NCBI RefSeq assembly: GCF_000407505.1
Contig: NZ_ASWE01000002.1
Span: forward strand, 806,001 to 870,000
Direction of reading: 5' to 3'
Source: Enterococcus phoeniculicola ATCC BAA-412
Lineage (GTDB): Bacteria > Bacillota > Bacilli > Lactobacillales > Enterococcaceae
DNA length: 64,000 nt
The notes beneath the pieces were generated by a model that was given only the letters and a program-made list of their open reading frames with translations, did not search any database and was not told the DNA's origin. Below, piece by piece: positions 9,008-18,914 of this stretch. Each line of letters starts with the position of its first letter. Positions within the stretch are counted from its first letter, which is position 1. The position numbers and the translations under genes are program-made.

Positions 9008-12000
9008 TTAGTTCTTTCGTTTCGCTGCGCGTTCCGCACGTTTTGCTGCTCTTCTTGCTTCAGCTTCAGGATCAACTACCCGCTCTTTTTTTACACGCGC
9101 CGGTTTTTGAAGAGACTCTTCCGACTTTCCTTCTAGTTTCTCACGTATCTTTTCTTCTTGACCTGATAAACGGGCATAATTATAAAATCGGGTTTTTGCG
9201 TCGTTTACTGTCTTTTCAAATAATTTTTCAGCATGCTCTGGCTGTGTTGACTCCAAAGAAGAAAAACGAACTTGTTGTCTCATGAAATTGGGCATTAATG
9301 AAAAGTCTGGTTTCTTATAATCCAATGTCATCGGGTTCTTCCCTTGTTCTCTTAACTCAGGATTATATCGGTATAATGACCAATAGCCTGATTCAACTGC
9401 CTCTTTAGCCTCTTTTAGCGTTTGGCTCATCCCGCCTAAAAGTCCATGAGTAATACATGGCGTGTAAGCAATCACAATTGATGGTCCAGGGAATTTTTCT
9501 GCTTCCTCTAATGCTTTAATGGTTTGCATTTGATTTGCCCCTGAGGCAATTTGAGCAACATAAACATTCCCGTAAGTCATCGCCATCATGCCTAAATCTT
9601 TCTTGGAGGCATACTTCCCACTAGCAGAAAATTTTGCAATAGCAGAAGCTGGCGTTGCTTTAGACACTTGTCCACCTGTATTTGAATAGACTTCATTATC
9701 TAGCACAAGTAAATTCACGTCTGCTCCACTTGCTAGCACATGGTCAATTCCTCCGTAGCCAATATCATATGCCCAGCCATCTCCGCCAATCATCCACTGA
9801 CTAGGTTTAACAAATAAATCACTCGCTCCAAGAATTTCTTCTAGATTAGGATTTTCTTGTCTTTCCTCTATCAAAGCAGCAGTTAATTTTGCCGCTCTTT
9901 GCTGTGTACCTTCGCTTTCATTCATATGAAGTATCCAGTCATTCATCAATTCTTTGAGACTGTCAGATACATTCGGCAAGATATGCAGCATCATTTCGGC
10001 TAAATGTTCTCTTCGTGTCTGTGAGGCTAAAAACATTCCATAGCCATATTCTGCATTGTCCTCCAATAAAGAATTCGACCATGCAGGGCCTTGTCCACTT
10101 TCGTTGGTTGTGTAAGGAGAAGCAGGAGCCGCTCCGCCCCAGATAGATGAACAACCTGTAGCATTTGCAATCATCATTCTGTCCCCATACATTTGGGTTA
10201 ATAGTTTTACATAAGGTGTTTCCCCACATCCCGCACATGCGCCAGAAAACTCTAATAACGGTTTATTAAATTGTGTTCCTAAAACTGTATTCTTTTTCAC
10301 TGGGTTTTCTTTTTGTCGCAAAGTCATTGCAAACGCCCAATTCATTGCTTGCTCTTTTGATTCCTCATAAGGCTTCATGACTAATGCTTTCCCTTTTGCT
10401 GGACAGGCCTCTACACAAAGTCCACAGCCTGTACAATCTTCCACAGAGACTTGAATACGGTATTTCAGTCCATCTGCGCCTCTCATCTCACGAACAATGA
10501 ATCCTTCTGGTGCCTCTTCTAGCTCTTCTTCGTCAGCTAGGAAAGGACGAATGGCCGCATGAGGACAAACAAATGCACATTCGTTACACATGGTACAGCG
10601 ATCACTAATCCACTCAGGAACCTCTAAGGCAACTCCTCGTTTTTCAACAGCAGCAGTTCCTAACGGCATCCGTCCGTCAGTCATATCATTTGCGACTAAG
10701 GTTCCTACAGAAAGCTCATTTCCTTCTTGTGCATTTACAGGTTCTAAAATCTGTGTAATATAAGCAGATTTTTCTCTAGCTGACTGTCTTTCTTCAAGAG
10801 ATACAGTGAACCACTCAGCAGGAATGTCTACTTTGTGTAATAACTCAACGGTACGGTCAATTGCTTGTACATTTTTTTCCACAATTGCCATTGATTTCTT
10901 TTTATAGCTCTTCAACGCTTCCTCTTTCAAAATAGGTAACACATCATCAAAAGGAATGATATTCGCCAATTTGAAAAAGGCAGTCTCCATTGCTGTGTTG
11001 ATTCGACCACCTAACCCAACTTCTTGCGCAAGTTTAACAGCATTAATTGTGTAAAATTGAATCTCATTTTCTGCAATGTAGCGTTTCAATTTATTGGGAA
11101 GGTGACGATTTAATTGTTCATCATCCCAAACAGTATTTAATAGAAATGTACCGCCCTTCTTTAGCCCTTTGACAAGATCGTAATTATGAATATAGGCAGG
11201 TGTGTGACAGGCGATAAAATCAGCATGCTCAATCAAATACGTTGAACGAATCGGTGTTTCTCCAAAACGTAAATGAGACACTGTTAATCCGCCAGATTTT
11301 TTTGAATCATAATAGAAATACCCTTGTGCATATTTCTTCGTATGATCCCCAATTATTTTAATCGCTGATTTATTCGCTCCGACAGTTCCATCAGAACCAA
11401 AGCCCCAGAATTTAGCTTGATAGGTTTGTTTATTGGTTAGGTCTAAGGAAGGACCCAAATCAAGCGACATATTTGTAACATCATCAACAATTCCAATTGT
11501 AAATCGACGTTTTACTTCACTTCTTGATTTTTTTAATTCATCGTAAACTGCGACAATTTGATTTGGAACGACGTCTTTTGAACCGAGTCCATAACGTCCA
11601 CCAATAATTAGTGGATGAATTTCTGTATCGTAGACTGCACTTTGAACATCCAATAACAACGGTTCCCCTCCAGCGCCAGGTTCCTTACTCCGGTCTAAGA
11701 CAGCAATACTTTTCACTGTTTCCGGTAATTTTTCTAAAAATGTCTCAATTGGGAAGGGGCGATATAAATGAATGTTTAAAAAGCCGACTTTTCTTCCTTC
11801 AATTAATAAATGATCAATGGTCTGTTCAATGGTTGGTGCTACAGATCCCATCGAAACGATAATTTCTTCTGCGTCTTCTGCTCCGTAATAGGTGACTAGA
11901 TCGTATGCTGTTCCTCTCAACTCATTTATTTTGCCCATATATTTTTGTACAATTTTAGGCAATTCTTCGTAATGTGTATTAATGGTTTCTCTTTGTTGGA

Positions 12001-12673
12001 AATGAATATCTGGATTTTGATTGGTTCCACTAACCGATGGATGGTTAGGATTCATACTTTTTGCACGAAATTCTGCTAACTTTTCCTGATTCATTAAAGG
12101 TGCTAATTCCTCATAGTCTAATACTTCAATTTTTTGAATTTCATGACTTGTTCGAAATCCATCAAAAAAGTTTAAAAATGGAATACCAGATTCAATAGCT
12201 GCTAAGTGTGCAACAGGTGCTAAATCCATTACTTCTTGAACACTACTTTCTTGGAGCATTGCAAATCCAGTTTGACGAGCAGCCATCACGTCTCCGTGAT
12301 CTCCAAAAATATTTAAAGCATTAGTCGTTACCGCACGACTGGCTACATGAAACACACCAGGAAGCAGTTCACCAGCAATTTTATACATATTGGGAATCAT
12401 CAATAACAATCCTTGTGAAGCGGTATACGTAGTTGTTAACGCACCCGTTTTCAAAGAGCCATGGACAACACCGGCAGCTCCTGCTTCTGATTGCATTTCA
12501 ACAATTTTTACAGGCTGACCAAAAATATTCTTTTTTCCTTCGGCAGACCATTGATCCACTAGCTCAGCCATTGTTGAACTTGGTGTAATTGGGTAAATTG
12601 CAGCTAATTCAGTAAAGGCATAGGAAATATAAGCTGCCGCAGTATTTCCATCCATTGTTTTCATTTTGCGCAT
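9008..12673 (-). CDS. nifJ: Pyruvate:ferredoxin/flavodoxin oxidoreductase, single-chain
   Basis: Oxidises pyruvate with CoA to acetyl-CoA and CO2, passing electrons to ferredoxin or flavodoxin under anaerobic conditions. Its 1221 residues cover all domains of the homodimeric enzyme: the TPP/pyruvate region (YPITPSSTMAE at about 27-37), CoA-binding and gamma domains, and two [4Fe-4S] sets (Cys693/696/699/703 and Cys747/750/753/757). The C-terminal TPP domain begins near CAGCGETPY (Cys813, Cys816). A basic, Ala/Lys/Arg/Glu-rich tail of about 40 residues follows the last conserved part. The ATG at 12673 has an AGAGGA SD; an alternative Met lies at 12664. A promoter and palindrome lie upstream. 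Confidence 0.95.
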   Translation of the reverse strand: MRKMKTMDGNTAAAYISYAFTELAAIYPITPSSTMAELVDQWSAEGKKNIFGQPVKIVEMQSEAGAAGVVHGSLKTGALTTTYTASQGLLLMIPNMYKIAGELLPGVFHVASRAVTTNALNIFGDHGDVMAARQTGFAMLQESSVQEVMDLAPVAHLAAIESGIPFLNFFDGFRTSHEIQKIEVLDYEELAPLMNQEKLAEFRAKSMNPNHPSVSGTNQNPDIHFQQRETINTHYEELPKIVQKYMGKINELRGTAYDLVTYYGAEDAEEIIVSMGSVAPTIEQTIDHLLIEGRKVGFLNIHLYRPFPIETFLEKLPETVKSIAVLDRSKEPGAGGEPLLLDVQSAVYDTEIHPLIIGGRYGLGSKDVVPNQIVAVYDELKKSRSEVKRRFTIGIVDDVTNMSLDLGPSLDLTNKQTYQAKFWGFGSDGTVGANKSAIKIIGDHTKKYAQGYFYYDSKKSGGLTVSHLRFGETPIRSTYLIEHADFIACHTPAYIHNYDLVKGLKKGGTFLLNTVWDDEQLNRHLPNKLKRYIAENEIQFYTINAVKLAQEVGLGGRINTAMETAFFKLANIIPFDDVLPILKEEALKSYKKKSMAIVEKNVQAIDRTVELLHKVDIPAEWFTVSLEERQSAREKSAYITQILEPVNAQEGNELSVGTLVANDMTDGRMPLGTAAVEKRGVALEVPEWISDRCTMCNECAFVCPHAAIRPFLADEEELEEAPEGFIVREMRGADGLKYRIQVSVEDCTGCGLCVEACPAKGKALVMKPYEESKEQAMNWAFAMTLRQKENPVKKNTVLGTQFNKPLLEFSGACAGCGETPYVKLLTQMYGDRMMIANATGCSSIWGGAAPASPYTTNESGQGPAWSNSLLEDNAEYGYGMFLASQTRREHLAEMMLHILPNVSDSLKELMNDWILHMNESEGTQQRAAKLTAALIEERQENPNLEEILGASDLFVKPSQWMIGGDGWAYDIGYGGIDHVLASGADVNLLVLDNEVYSNTGGQVSKATPASAIAKFSASGKYASKKDLGMMAMTYGNVYVAQIASGANQMQTIKALEEAEKFPGPSIVIAYTPCITHGLLGGMSQTLKEAKEAVESGYWSLYRYNPELREQGKNPMTLDYKKPDFSLMPNFMRQQVRFSSLESTQPEHAEKLFEKTVNDAKTRFYNYARLSGQEEKIREKLEGKSEESLQKPARVKKERVVDPEAEARRAAKRAERAAKRKN

Positions 12674-12693
12674 GTATCATCATCCTCTTAATT

Positions 12694-12724
12694 GATTTGA
12701 GTCAAATCGTTCCATTCCATTATA
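12694..12724 (-). promoter_or_regulatory. nifJ promoter with perfect palindrome just downstream of -10
   Basis: On the minus strand TATAAT (12719-12724) lies ahead of a 15-bp palindrome, GATTTGA-N-TCAAATC (12694-12708), which ends 20 bp before the start codon. The position near +1 to +20 suits a repressor operator. The sequence loosely resembles Fnr/Crp-type half-sites (TTGA...TCAA) but the spacing is wrong for a classic Fnr box. Confidence 0.5.
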
Positions 12725-12882
12725 ACTGATATTTTTTTATTTTAAAGAGATTATTGGATAATTTTTTCACATAGTCCTATATATTCTTATAAATCCGCTC
12801 CTTTTTTTGTGAATCTCTGTAAGCTAAAAAGATTCCATTTCTTTAAAAAATTCGGTACACTAGATAAAAAGGAGGAATTTTG

Positions 12883-13398
12883 ATGGATATATCTATTATT
12901 AAAGCAAATCAAACAAATACTCAGACTGGGTTAAAAATAGGCGCAGATGAGGCACCTAAAAAGATGGTAGAATTTATTAACGTTCGTTGCCCTTACTGTC
13001 GTAAATGGTTTGAAGAGTCTTACGATGTACTCTTTGAAGCTGTCTCTGAAGGGAAAATACAACGTATCATTAAATTTTTCGATAAGGAAAAAGAAAGCCT
13101 GCAGCGAGGAAATGTTATGCAGCATCACATTACCCAAACAGATGGCGCAAAGGCATTACAGGAGTTAAAGAAAATCTTTGATACACAGGATGAGTGGGGG
13201 AATCTTTCATTAGAAGAAGTTGCAGTATATGCAAAAGAAACTCTTAATCTTACAGAACAATTTGATCAATCAGTAACCGATTCAATTATTGCTGAAGCAA
13301 ATGCTGCTAATATTCAGTTTGTACCAACTGTCATCGTAGATAACCATATTTTTGACGAATCAATTTCCAAAGATGAGTTAAAAGAAATTATCGGCTAA
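12883..13398 (+). CDS. DsbA-like thioredoxin-fold protein with CPYC motif
   Basis: 171 residues from the ATG at 12883, which has SD GGAGG seven bases upstream (an in-frame TTG directly before it is disfavoured). It has a thioredoxin-like fold with a helical insertion: active-site CPYC at residues 36-39 after VEFINVR, and a cis-proline-like FVPTVIV near 147. There is no signal peptide, so it should act in the cytosol, perhaps in disulfide exchange or redox sensing. It resembles the DsbA/FrnE-like proteins of lactic acid bacteria. It stands alone, divergent from nifJ, and ends at a bidirectional terminator shared with whiA. Confidence 0.85.
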   Translation: MDISIIKANQTNTQTGLKIGADEAPKKMVEFINVRCPYCRKWFEESYDVLFEAVSEGKIQRIIKFFDKEKESLQRGNVMQHHITQTDGAKALQELKKIFDTQDEWGNLSLEEVAVYAKETLNLTEQFDQSVTDSIIAEANAANIQFVPTVIVDNHIFDESISKDELKEIIG

Positions 13399-13442
13399 TA
13401 CCATAAAAGCAGCCATAAAAATTTATTCATAAACTAGTAAAA

Positions 13443-13490
13443 AAACGAGCGGATCGTTGAAGTAACTTCTACGTATCCGCTCGTTTTTTA
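13443..13490. terminator. Bidirectional terminator between dsbA-like gene and whiA
   Basis: The arms CGAGCGGAT and ATCCGCTCG (about 13447-13483) are flanked by an A run on the left and a T run on the right, so it can stop both converging transcripts. Confidence 0.88.
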
Positions 13491-13515
13491 TTAGTTTTAT
13501 TGATACATCTGTCTT

Positions 13516-14445
13516 CTATCTATTTCTTAGATTATCCGAAAATTCATTTATTTTACGGATTCGATGATTGATTCCTGATTTTGAAATTGCTCCTGAAGGA
13601 ATCATCTCGCCAAGTTCTTTCAAACTAACCTCAGGATGTTCCAAACGCAGTTCTGCAATTTCTTGAAGTTTTTCTGGCAATGCTTGTAAACCTACTGTAT
13701 TTTCAATGTATTGGATATTTTCAATCTGCTTTGATGCAGCATCGATTGTTTTATTCAGATTTGCTGTCTCGCAATTGACTAATCGATTCACAGAATTCCT
13801 CATATCACGAACAATTCGCACATCTTCAAATCTCAGCATTGAGTTTGTCGCGCCAATCAATGTGAGGAAATCCGCAATTTTTTCTGCTCCTTTCAGATAA
13901 CAGATATAGCCATTTCGTCTTTCAAGTGTTCGCGCATTCAAATCATAATAGTTTAACATATCACAGACATCCTGATTATGTTCTTCATATAAAGAAAAAA
14001 TTTCCAAATGATATCGGCTTGTTTCTGGATTATTTACTGACCCTGAAGCCATAAACGCCCCACGTAAGTATGAACGCATTTTCTGTGCATTCCCCAAAAT
14101 TTCATCTGAGACATGACTATTAAACATCAAACCATCCATTATATCTAAATCCAACAAAATGCGTTCGGTATCTTGCTTTAGTCGAACGATATAGACATTA
14201 TTCTTTTTTAATTTCATTTTTTTTCGTACAAGCAGCTCACTGCGTACGTCATAATGATCTTTTAAAAGAGAATAGATACGTCTGGCAATCGCCGCATTTT
14301 CCGTTTGGACATTCAAGATAAATTGATGATTGGATAAGCTAAGTGAGCCATTCATCCGAATAAGCGCCGCTAGTTCAGCTTTTGCGTGCTCGCGATGAAC
14401 CTCTAAACCAGTCAACTCTTTTTTTACCTCTGCTGCAAATGACAA
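13516..14445 (-). CDS. whiA: DNA-binding protein WhiA
   Basis: 309 residues, full length. The N-terminal half is a LAGLIDADG-homing-endonuclease-like fold without nuclease function (for example the [10 protein letters not shown] segment). The C-terminal half is a helix-turn-helix (about 225-300) ending near [12 protein letters not shown]. In streptomycetes WhiA activates sporulation division genes. In Firmicutes it affects division and nucleoid organisation. It is the last gene of rapZ-glmR-whiA, 30 bp after glmR, with a strong SD upstream of the ATG at 14445. Confidence 0.95.
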   Translation of the reverse strand: MSFAAEVKKELTGLEVHREHAKAELAALIRMNGSLSLSNHQFILNVQTENAAIARRIYSLLKDHYDVRSELLVRKKMKLKKNNVYIVRLKQDTERILLDLDIMDGLMFNSHVSDEILGNAQKMRSYLRGAFMASGSVNNPETSRYHLEIFSLYEEHNQDVCDMLNYYDLNARTLERRNGYICYLKGAEKIADFLTLIGATNSMLRFEDVRIVRDMRNSVNRLVNCETANLNKTIDAASKQIENIQYIENTVGLQALPEKLQEIAELRLEHPEVSLKELGEMIPSGAISKSGINHRIRKINEFSDNLRNR

Positions 14446-14475
14446 TCTATTCTCCTCCCTTCTTTTTTCACTGAA

Positions 14476-15474
14476 TTAAACTTTTGCACCAAATACGATT
14501 CGGAAAAGTTCCTCCACTACTTTTGTTCCATCGTGGAATACACCGCCGTCTCTTAGCTCTAAAAAGTCAGTTGACACCACTCGGCAGCCCTCTTCTCGTA
14601 ATCCATTAAAATCATGTTTTACTTGAACAAGGTATTCATCATAGATTTCTGGATCCATATAGTCATCAGGGACTTTTTCTGTATTTACTAATACAGTATC
14701 TATAAATTGATTTTTTAAATGATTATTTAATACACGAACGTGATCGGCATCTGTAAAATGCTCAGTTTCTCCCTTTTGAGTCATAATATTGCAGATATAA
14801 ACAACTTCTGCTTTCGTACTCACCAAAGCTTCGCCTATTTCCGGGATAACCAAATTAGGAAGGATGCTGGTAAACAAGCTTCCTGGTCCTAATACAACCA
14901 TGTCAGCGTCCATGATGCTAGCTACAACTTTTCGTGCAGCGGTTGGTGTGTCATCACCTTCCACATTTCGAACAAACACATGATCGATTGTTTTTCGATC
15001 GATGGCAATTTTCGATTCTCCTACTGCTGAGGTTCCATCCTTAAATACTGCATGTAAAACGAGGGGTTGTTCAGAAGAGGGGTAAATATGTCCATCAACA
15101 TGCATCATTTTGGATAACAGCTGAATAGCATCATAGGTACTTCCCCTCATCTCTGAAACAGCAGCAATAATCAAGTTTCCTATCGCATGATTTGCTAAAA
15201 AACTATCCTCCGCATCAAATCGGTATTGAAAAATGTCTTCATAAAGCTGTGGCATGTCAGACAAAGCAACTAATACATTTCGCATATCTCCAGGAGGAGC
15301 CATATCAATTGTATCTCGTATTTCTCCGCTGCTTCCTCCGTCATCGGCCACAGTAACAACCGCTGTAATATCTGCTCCCTGATTTCGTAAGCTTTTTAAA
15401 ATAACAGGTAGACCTGTTCCGCCGCCTACTACAACAATTTTTGGTTTTCTAATACGGTATGTTTTCATCTTCAT
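14476..15474 (-). CDS. glmR: Gluconeogenesis/UDP-GlcNAc-sensing factor GlmR (YvcK)
   Basis: 332 residues of the YvcK/CofD-like family, with the N-terminal nucleotide-sugar-binding [11 protein letters not shown] loop and the conserved [10 protein letters not shown] segment. In Bacillus and Listeria, GlmR binds UDP-GlcNAc and stimulates GlmS when precursor is scarce, which links this operon to glmS 10 kb away. Its ATG overlaps the rapZ TGA (ATGA at 15471-15474), so the two are translationally coupled. A second Met two codons in is equally possible. Confidence 0.95.
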   Translation of the reverse strand: MKMKTYRIRKPKIVVVGGGTGLPVILKSLRNQGADITAVVTVADDGGSSGEIRDTIDMAPPGDMRNVLVALSDMPQLYEDIFQYRFDAEDSFLANHAIGNLIIAAVSEMRGSTYDAIQLLSKMMHVDGHIYPSSEQPLVLHAVFKDGTSAVGESKIAIDRKTIDHVFVRNVEGDDTPTAARKVVASIMDADMVVLGPGSLFTSILPNLVIPEIGEALVSTKAEVVYICNIMTQKGETEHFTDADHVRVLNNHLKNQFIDTVLVNTEKVPDDYMDPEIYDEYLVQVKHDFNGLREEGCRVVSTDFLELRDGGVFHDGTKVVEELFRIVFGAKV

Positions 15475-16355
15475 GAGCGATTTACCGTCTCTTTGCGTTT
15501 ATCTTTGTCTCGATGAGTCATATTAACTTTATAGTTTTCCATTAGAAATTTTGCAATACGTTCAGTAAGTGCCACGGAGCGATGCTGACCACCTGTACAA
15601 CCAATAGCAATGGTTAAACTACTTTTCCCTTCTTTTACGTATCCTGGTAAAATACTTTGCAGCAAATCAACAAACTTTGTATAAAACTCCTCAGTTTCCG
15701 GAAAAGACATGACGTAATCATATACTTCAGAGTTCTGTCCTGTTAACGGACGAAGTTCTGGAATGTAGTGCGGATTTGGCAGAAAACGAACATCCATTAC
15801 TAAATCTGCATCAATAGGCAGTCCATATTTAAATCCAAAGGAAACCATCTCAATACGAAAGCCAACATCATTCTTAGATTTAAATTCATGATTAATTTTT
15901 TCACGAAGAACTCTCGGACTTAACTCTGTTGTATCAATCACAATAGATGCCTGTGATTTAATATCGTTTAAAATCGCCCGCTCTTTTCGAATTCCTTCGG
16001 TTACTAACCCATCCATAGCCATTGGATGAGTACGTCGTGTTTCTTTGTAGCGAGACACAAGCTCAGAATCTGATGCGTCTAAAAATAGTACAGAGGTATC
16101 AATAAAATCTGTATTTTCAATTTCAATTAACATCGATTGAATTTCTTCAAAAAATGAGCGCGAACGTAAATCCACCACTAAAGCAATTTTAGTCACTTTT
16201 CCCGACTCTTTGATTAACTCCCAAAACTTAGGGATCAAGCTTGGCGGCATATTGTCTACACAAAAATAACCCATATCTTCAAAACTTTGAATAGCAACTG
16301 TCTTCCCAGCACCACTCATTCCTGTAATAATCACTAATTGTAAGTTATCTACCAT
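15471..16355 (-). CDS. rapZ: RNase adapter / nucleotide-binding protein RapZ (YvcJ)
   Basis: 294 residues. An N-terminal P-loop ATPase-like domain carries GMSGAGKT (about 12-19), and the C-terminal domain carries [10 protein letters not shown]. In E. coli RapZ senses glucosamine-6-phosphate and steers decay of the small RNA controlling glmS. In Firmicutes the orthologue YvcJ hydrolyses GTP and its RNA role is unproven. It is the first gene of the operon, behind an extended -10 promoter. Confidence 0.95.
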   Translation of the reverse strand: MVDNLQLVIITGMSGAGKTVAIQSFEDMGYFCVDNMPPSLIPKFWELIKESGKVTKIALVVDLRSRSFFEEIQSMLIEIENTDFIDTSVLFLDASDSELVSRYKETRRTHPMAMDGLVTEGIRKERAILNDIKSQASIVIDTTELSPRVLREKINHEFKSKNDVGFRIEMVSFGFKYGLPIDADLVMDVRFLPNPHYIPELRPLTGQNSEVYDYVMSFPETEEFYTKFVDLLQSILPGYVKEGKSSLTIAIGCTGGQHRSVALTERIAKFLMENYKVNMTHRDKDKRKETVNRS

Positions 16356-16386
16356 AACTATTCACTCCTATCTATTGGACAACAAC

Positions 16387-16395
16387 ATTATATCA
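16387..16395 (-). promoter_or_regulatory. Extended -10 promoter of rapZ-glmR-whiA
   Basis: The minus strand reads TGATATAAT, 32 bp before the rapZ start. No good -35 box is visible. Confidence 0.55.
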
Positions 16396-16529
16396 TTCCG
16401 GGCGTGTCATTGCCATCTATCTTACCTATTTCTTTTGTTTTCTACTATAATAAACTTCAGTCTGCTGCTGTTTTCTCTAAAAAAGTAGGCATAAAAGAAA
16501 AAGACAGAAGCTTAATTAGTCATTGAAAA

Positions 16530-16570
16530 AATGGGGACGGAGCTGAACACTTCTGTTCCGTCCTCTTTAT
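16530..16570. terminator. Terminator of the D-Asp ligase/racemase operon (bidirectional form)
   Basis: GGGGACGGA (about 16533-16541) pairs with TCCGTCCTC (about 16557-16565). On the minus strand the stem is followed by a T run. Confidence 0.8.
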
Positions 16571-16630
16571 TTTTGACTATCAACTACTTCAGTCTTTCAT
16601 AAACTTTTACTTTGAGTAACTCGATTCACC

Positions 16631-17335
16631 TTATTTGCGTAACTCTAACGCTTTTTCAATCGTTCGATCAGCTAATATGGACTGTGCATCAATCACAGGA
16701 TACGGATTATCCGTTGTGAATTCCTGAATCAACGAAAGCTCGGTACAGCCTAAGACTACTTTTTCACAGCCATATTTTTTTGTTACCTCATCCAAAATTT
16801 CATAATAGAGTTCTTGATTCAAAAAATCATTTTCTTTAATGTCATGATAAATTAAATGATTGATTTTTTCTTGCAATATTTTTTCAGGAATAAAGACATC
16901 GAAACCAAATGTACGAAGTTCTTTTTCGTAGACACCTGCTTTCACACTTCCTTCAGTTCCTAAAAAAGCTACCTTACCATTCGGCATTTGTTTTTTTAAT
17001 TCCTTGGCAGCTTCTCTTGGCATGTGAAGCATAGGGATATCCGTTGCCTGCTGAAGCTCGTCAAAAAAGTAATGAGCCGTGTTACAAGTTAAAACGATGA
17101 ACTCAGGTTTTAACAAATTTTGTTTTTCAATATCATCCAGCAAAAATGGAATTGGATTTTCATTAGTCTGGTCAAGAATATAAGCCGTTCTATCAGGAAC
17201 AGTTGCATGATTAAATAAGACATAGTTTAGATAATCCTGATCTTTATGTGCAACAGTCCGATGATTAAGTAAACGGACAAAACTCTCAGTTGCCATTGTG
17301 CCCATACCACCTAAGATACTAAAAAAACTTTCCAT
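16631..17335 (-). CDS. Aspartate/glutamate racemase family protein, probable aspartate racemase
   Basis: 234 residues. Two catalytic cysteines sit in TCNTAH (Cys84) and GCTEL (Cys197), the two-base mechanism of PLP-independent amino-acid racemases. It starts 3 bp after the D-Asp ligase stop, so it should supply D-aspartate to that enzyme. The same pairing of an aspartate racemase with Asl is known in Enterococcus faecium. The MraY/MurI-type glutamate racemase used for D-Glu is a different protein, and the neighbour makes aspartate the likelier substrate. The operon ends at the hairpin at 16530-16570. Confidence 0.88.
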   Translation of the reverse strand: MESFFSILGGMGTMATESFVRLLNHRTVAHKDQDYLNYVLFNHATVPDRTAYILDQTNENPIPFLLDDIEKQNLLKPEFIVLTCNTAHYFFDELQQATDIPMLHMPREAAKELKKQMPNGKVAFLGTEGSVKAGVYEKELRTFGFDVFIPEKILQEKINHLIYHDIKENDFLNQELYYEILDEVTKKYGCEKVVLGCTELSLIQEFTTDNPYPVIDAQSILADRTIEKALELRK

Positions 17336-17338
17336 AGA

Positions 17339-18595
17339 TTACCCTTCTTTCACATTAAAATGGGTTTTAAAGCGTGCGATATAATTGTGGAACATATATT
17401 TCATTAATAGCCAACGTTTCAGAGAGCGTTCTTTTTGATAAAAGACAGTTGTTCCCCAACGCCCTTCTTTTATCATCTGTTTGGCGATTTCCTTGTCTTG
17501 ATTGTCTCGTGCATAAGTTAAAAAGACTTTTTTTGGCACACCCATCCATAATTTTGCTTTCTCAGAAGCATTACTTCCATAAATCGTTTCTGTAAATGGT
17601 TGCTTGAATACACGATCTTCTGTAACAAAACGCGCTAAGTTTAACCCATTTAATGTCACAAAGAAGCTACTACGCCCTTGTCTCAAATTAATTTCAAATA
17701 ATTTATATTCACCATCTCGCACATCGTATTTCATATCGAAATTAGCAAACCCAGTATAATCAATTTTTTCTAAAAACTCTTTAATTGTTTGATAAATCTT
17801 TTCATTATAATCTGGCATAATAACCACATAATTTCCAATTGAAGCCGGCGTAGGATCTTCTAGTAATGGATGACCTAAACACATCATACGAACATTATGC
17901 TCAGCATCAACATAAGCATTCAAAACTCTCATATTACTATCATCGCCTGGAATGAAATCTTGTGCGATTAATTCGCTTGTGTAGCCTGCAGAATAAATTT
18001 TATTTATAACAGAGTTAAACTCTGTTAGATTATCTATAATAAATGCTTTTTTTCGTCCTTCAAAATCTACAGACAGGTATTCCACACTATTTGCTGGTTT
18101 TAAGGCTACTGGAAAATTAAATGGAAGCTCTGTTGCTAACTGACCATTTATGACCATCTCTTCACGGATAATTAGTGTTTTTGGATAAGGTAAGTCATAT
18201 TCTTCACAGACCTCGTAAAAACTTACTTTGTTCACTAAACGTTCAAATAATTCATAATCAATATATGGGCAAACAAACGTTTTAGACAATTCTTCCTTGT
18301 GTTGAGAAATAAGTTCTGCATAGCCATCCCCACAAGCAATCAGCAAATAGACTTTAGATGAATCTGTATATTTTTCATTCATCAGTTTTCTCATCTCTTC
18401 GATAAAGACTGGATCTTTATCAAATCCGGGAATAACCTCTACATTTACAATATTACTGTATTTTGTTGGCGCCAACTGATCAGAGGCATACGCCTGACAA
18501 ACCTTTCCATAGGCTTCATTAAATGAACGTGCCATCCCATACACATTCATATCGCTTCCTAATAAAATTGGCACAAACTCTTGTTGATTACTCAT
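17339..18595 (-). CDS. aslfm: D-aspartate ligase (ATP-grasp), peptidoglycan cross-bridge enzyme
   Basis: A 418-residue ATP-grasp protein resembling Asl of E. faecium, which adds D-Asp through its beta-carboxylate to the Lys side chain of UDP-MurNAc-pentapeptide; the residue is later amidated to D-Asn. ATP-grasp signs are FPVALKPANSVEY (about 155-167), the ATP/metal region FANFDMKYD, and KLFEINLRQGRS, where E, N and R line the active site. The chosen start is the ATG at 18595 (MSNQQEF) with AGAGAG eight to ten bases upstream; a TTG eight codons earlier lacks an SD. It is first in an operon with the racemase. Its presence marks the species as a D-Asp-bridged enterococcus or relative. Confidence 0.9.
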   Translation of the reverse strand: MSNQQEFVPILLGSDMNVYGMARSFNEAYGKVCQAYASDQLAPTKYSNIVNVEVIPGFDKDPVFIEEMRKLMNEKYTDSSKVYLLIACGDGYAELISQHKEELSKTFVCPYIDYELFERLVNKVSFYEVCEEYDLPYPKTLIIREEMVINGQLATELPFNFPVALKPANSVEYLSVDFEGRKKAFIIDNLTEFNSVINKIYSAGYTSELIAQDFIPGDDSNMRVLNAYVDAEHNVRMMCLGHPLLEDPTPASIGNYVVIMPDYNEKIYQTIKEFLEKIDYTGFANFDMKYDVRDGEYKLFEINLRQGRSSFFVTLNGLNLARFVTEDRVFKQPFTETIYGSNASEKAKLWMGVPKKVFLTYARDNQDKEIAKQMIKEGRWGTTVFYQKERSLKRWLLMKYMFHNYIARFKTHFNVKEG

Positions 18596-18697
18596 ATAAA
18601 CACGCTCTCTTTTATTCAAAATTTCTGATTGTTCTCAATCGTTCTTTCATTTATCTATCACTTCAATAAAATTTACAACAGGATTATCATACCATAA

Positions 18698-18732
18698 AGA
18701 AAAAAGCAATCAAAGGGAAGACCTTAGATTGC
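18698..18732 (-). terminator. Terminator of uvrBA
   Basis: On the minus strand GCAATCTAAGG pairs with CTTTGATTGC (18706-18732, one mismatch) and is followed by a T run. It lies about 180 bp past the uvrA stop. The rest of the 18620-18914 gap is A/T-rich with no gene. Confidence 0.75.
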
Positions 18733-18914
18733 TCATTTCTTTTTTGAACGGATTTCACTTATAGGCTGTTTTTGTCTATACCAATTTAGTAGTAGATTCA
18801 ACCATAATTAAATAATATAAGATATTAAAAGCAAAGACAAGCCATTTTACAAGCTTTTTAAACTTTTTTAATAACTTATCCATAAGAAAAATCAATTTCT
18901 AGAAAAACAGACCA

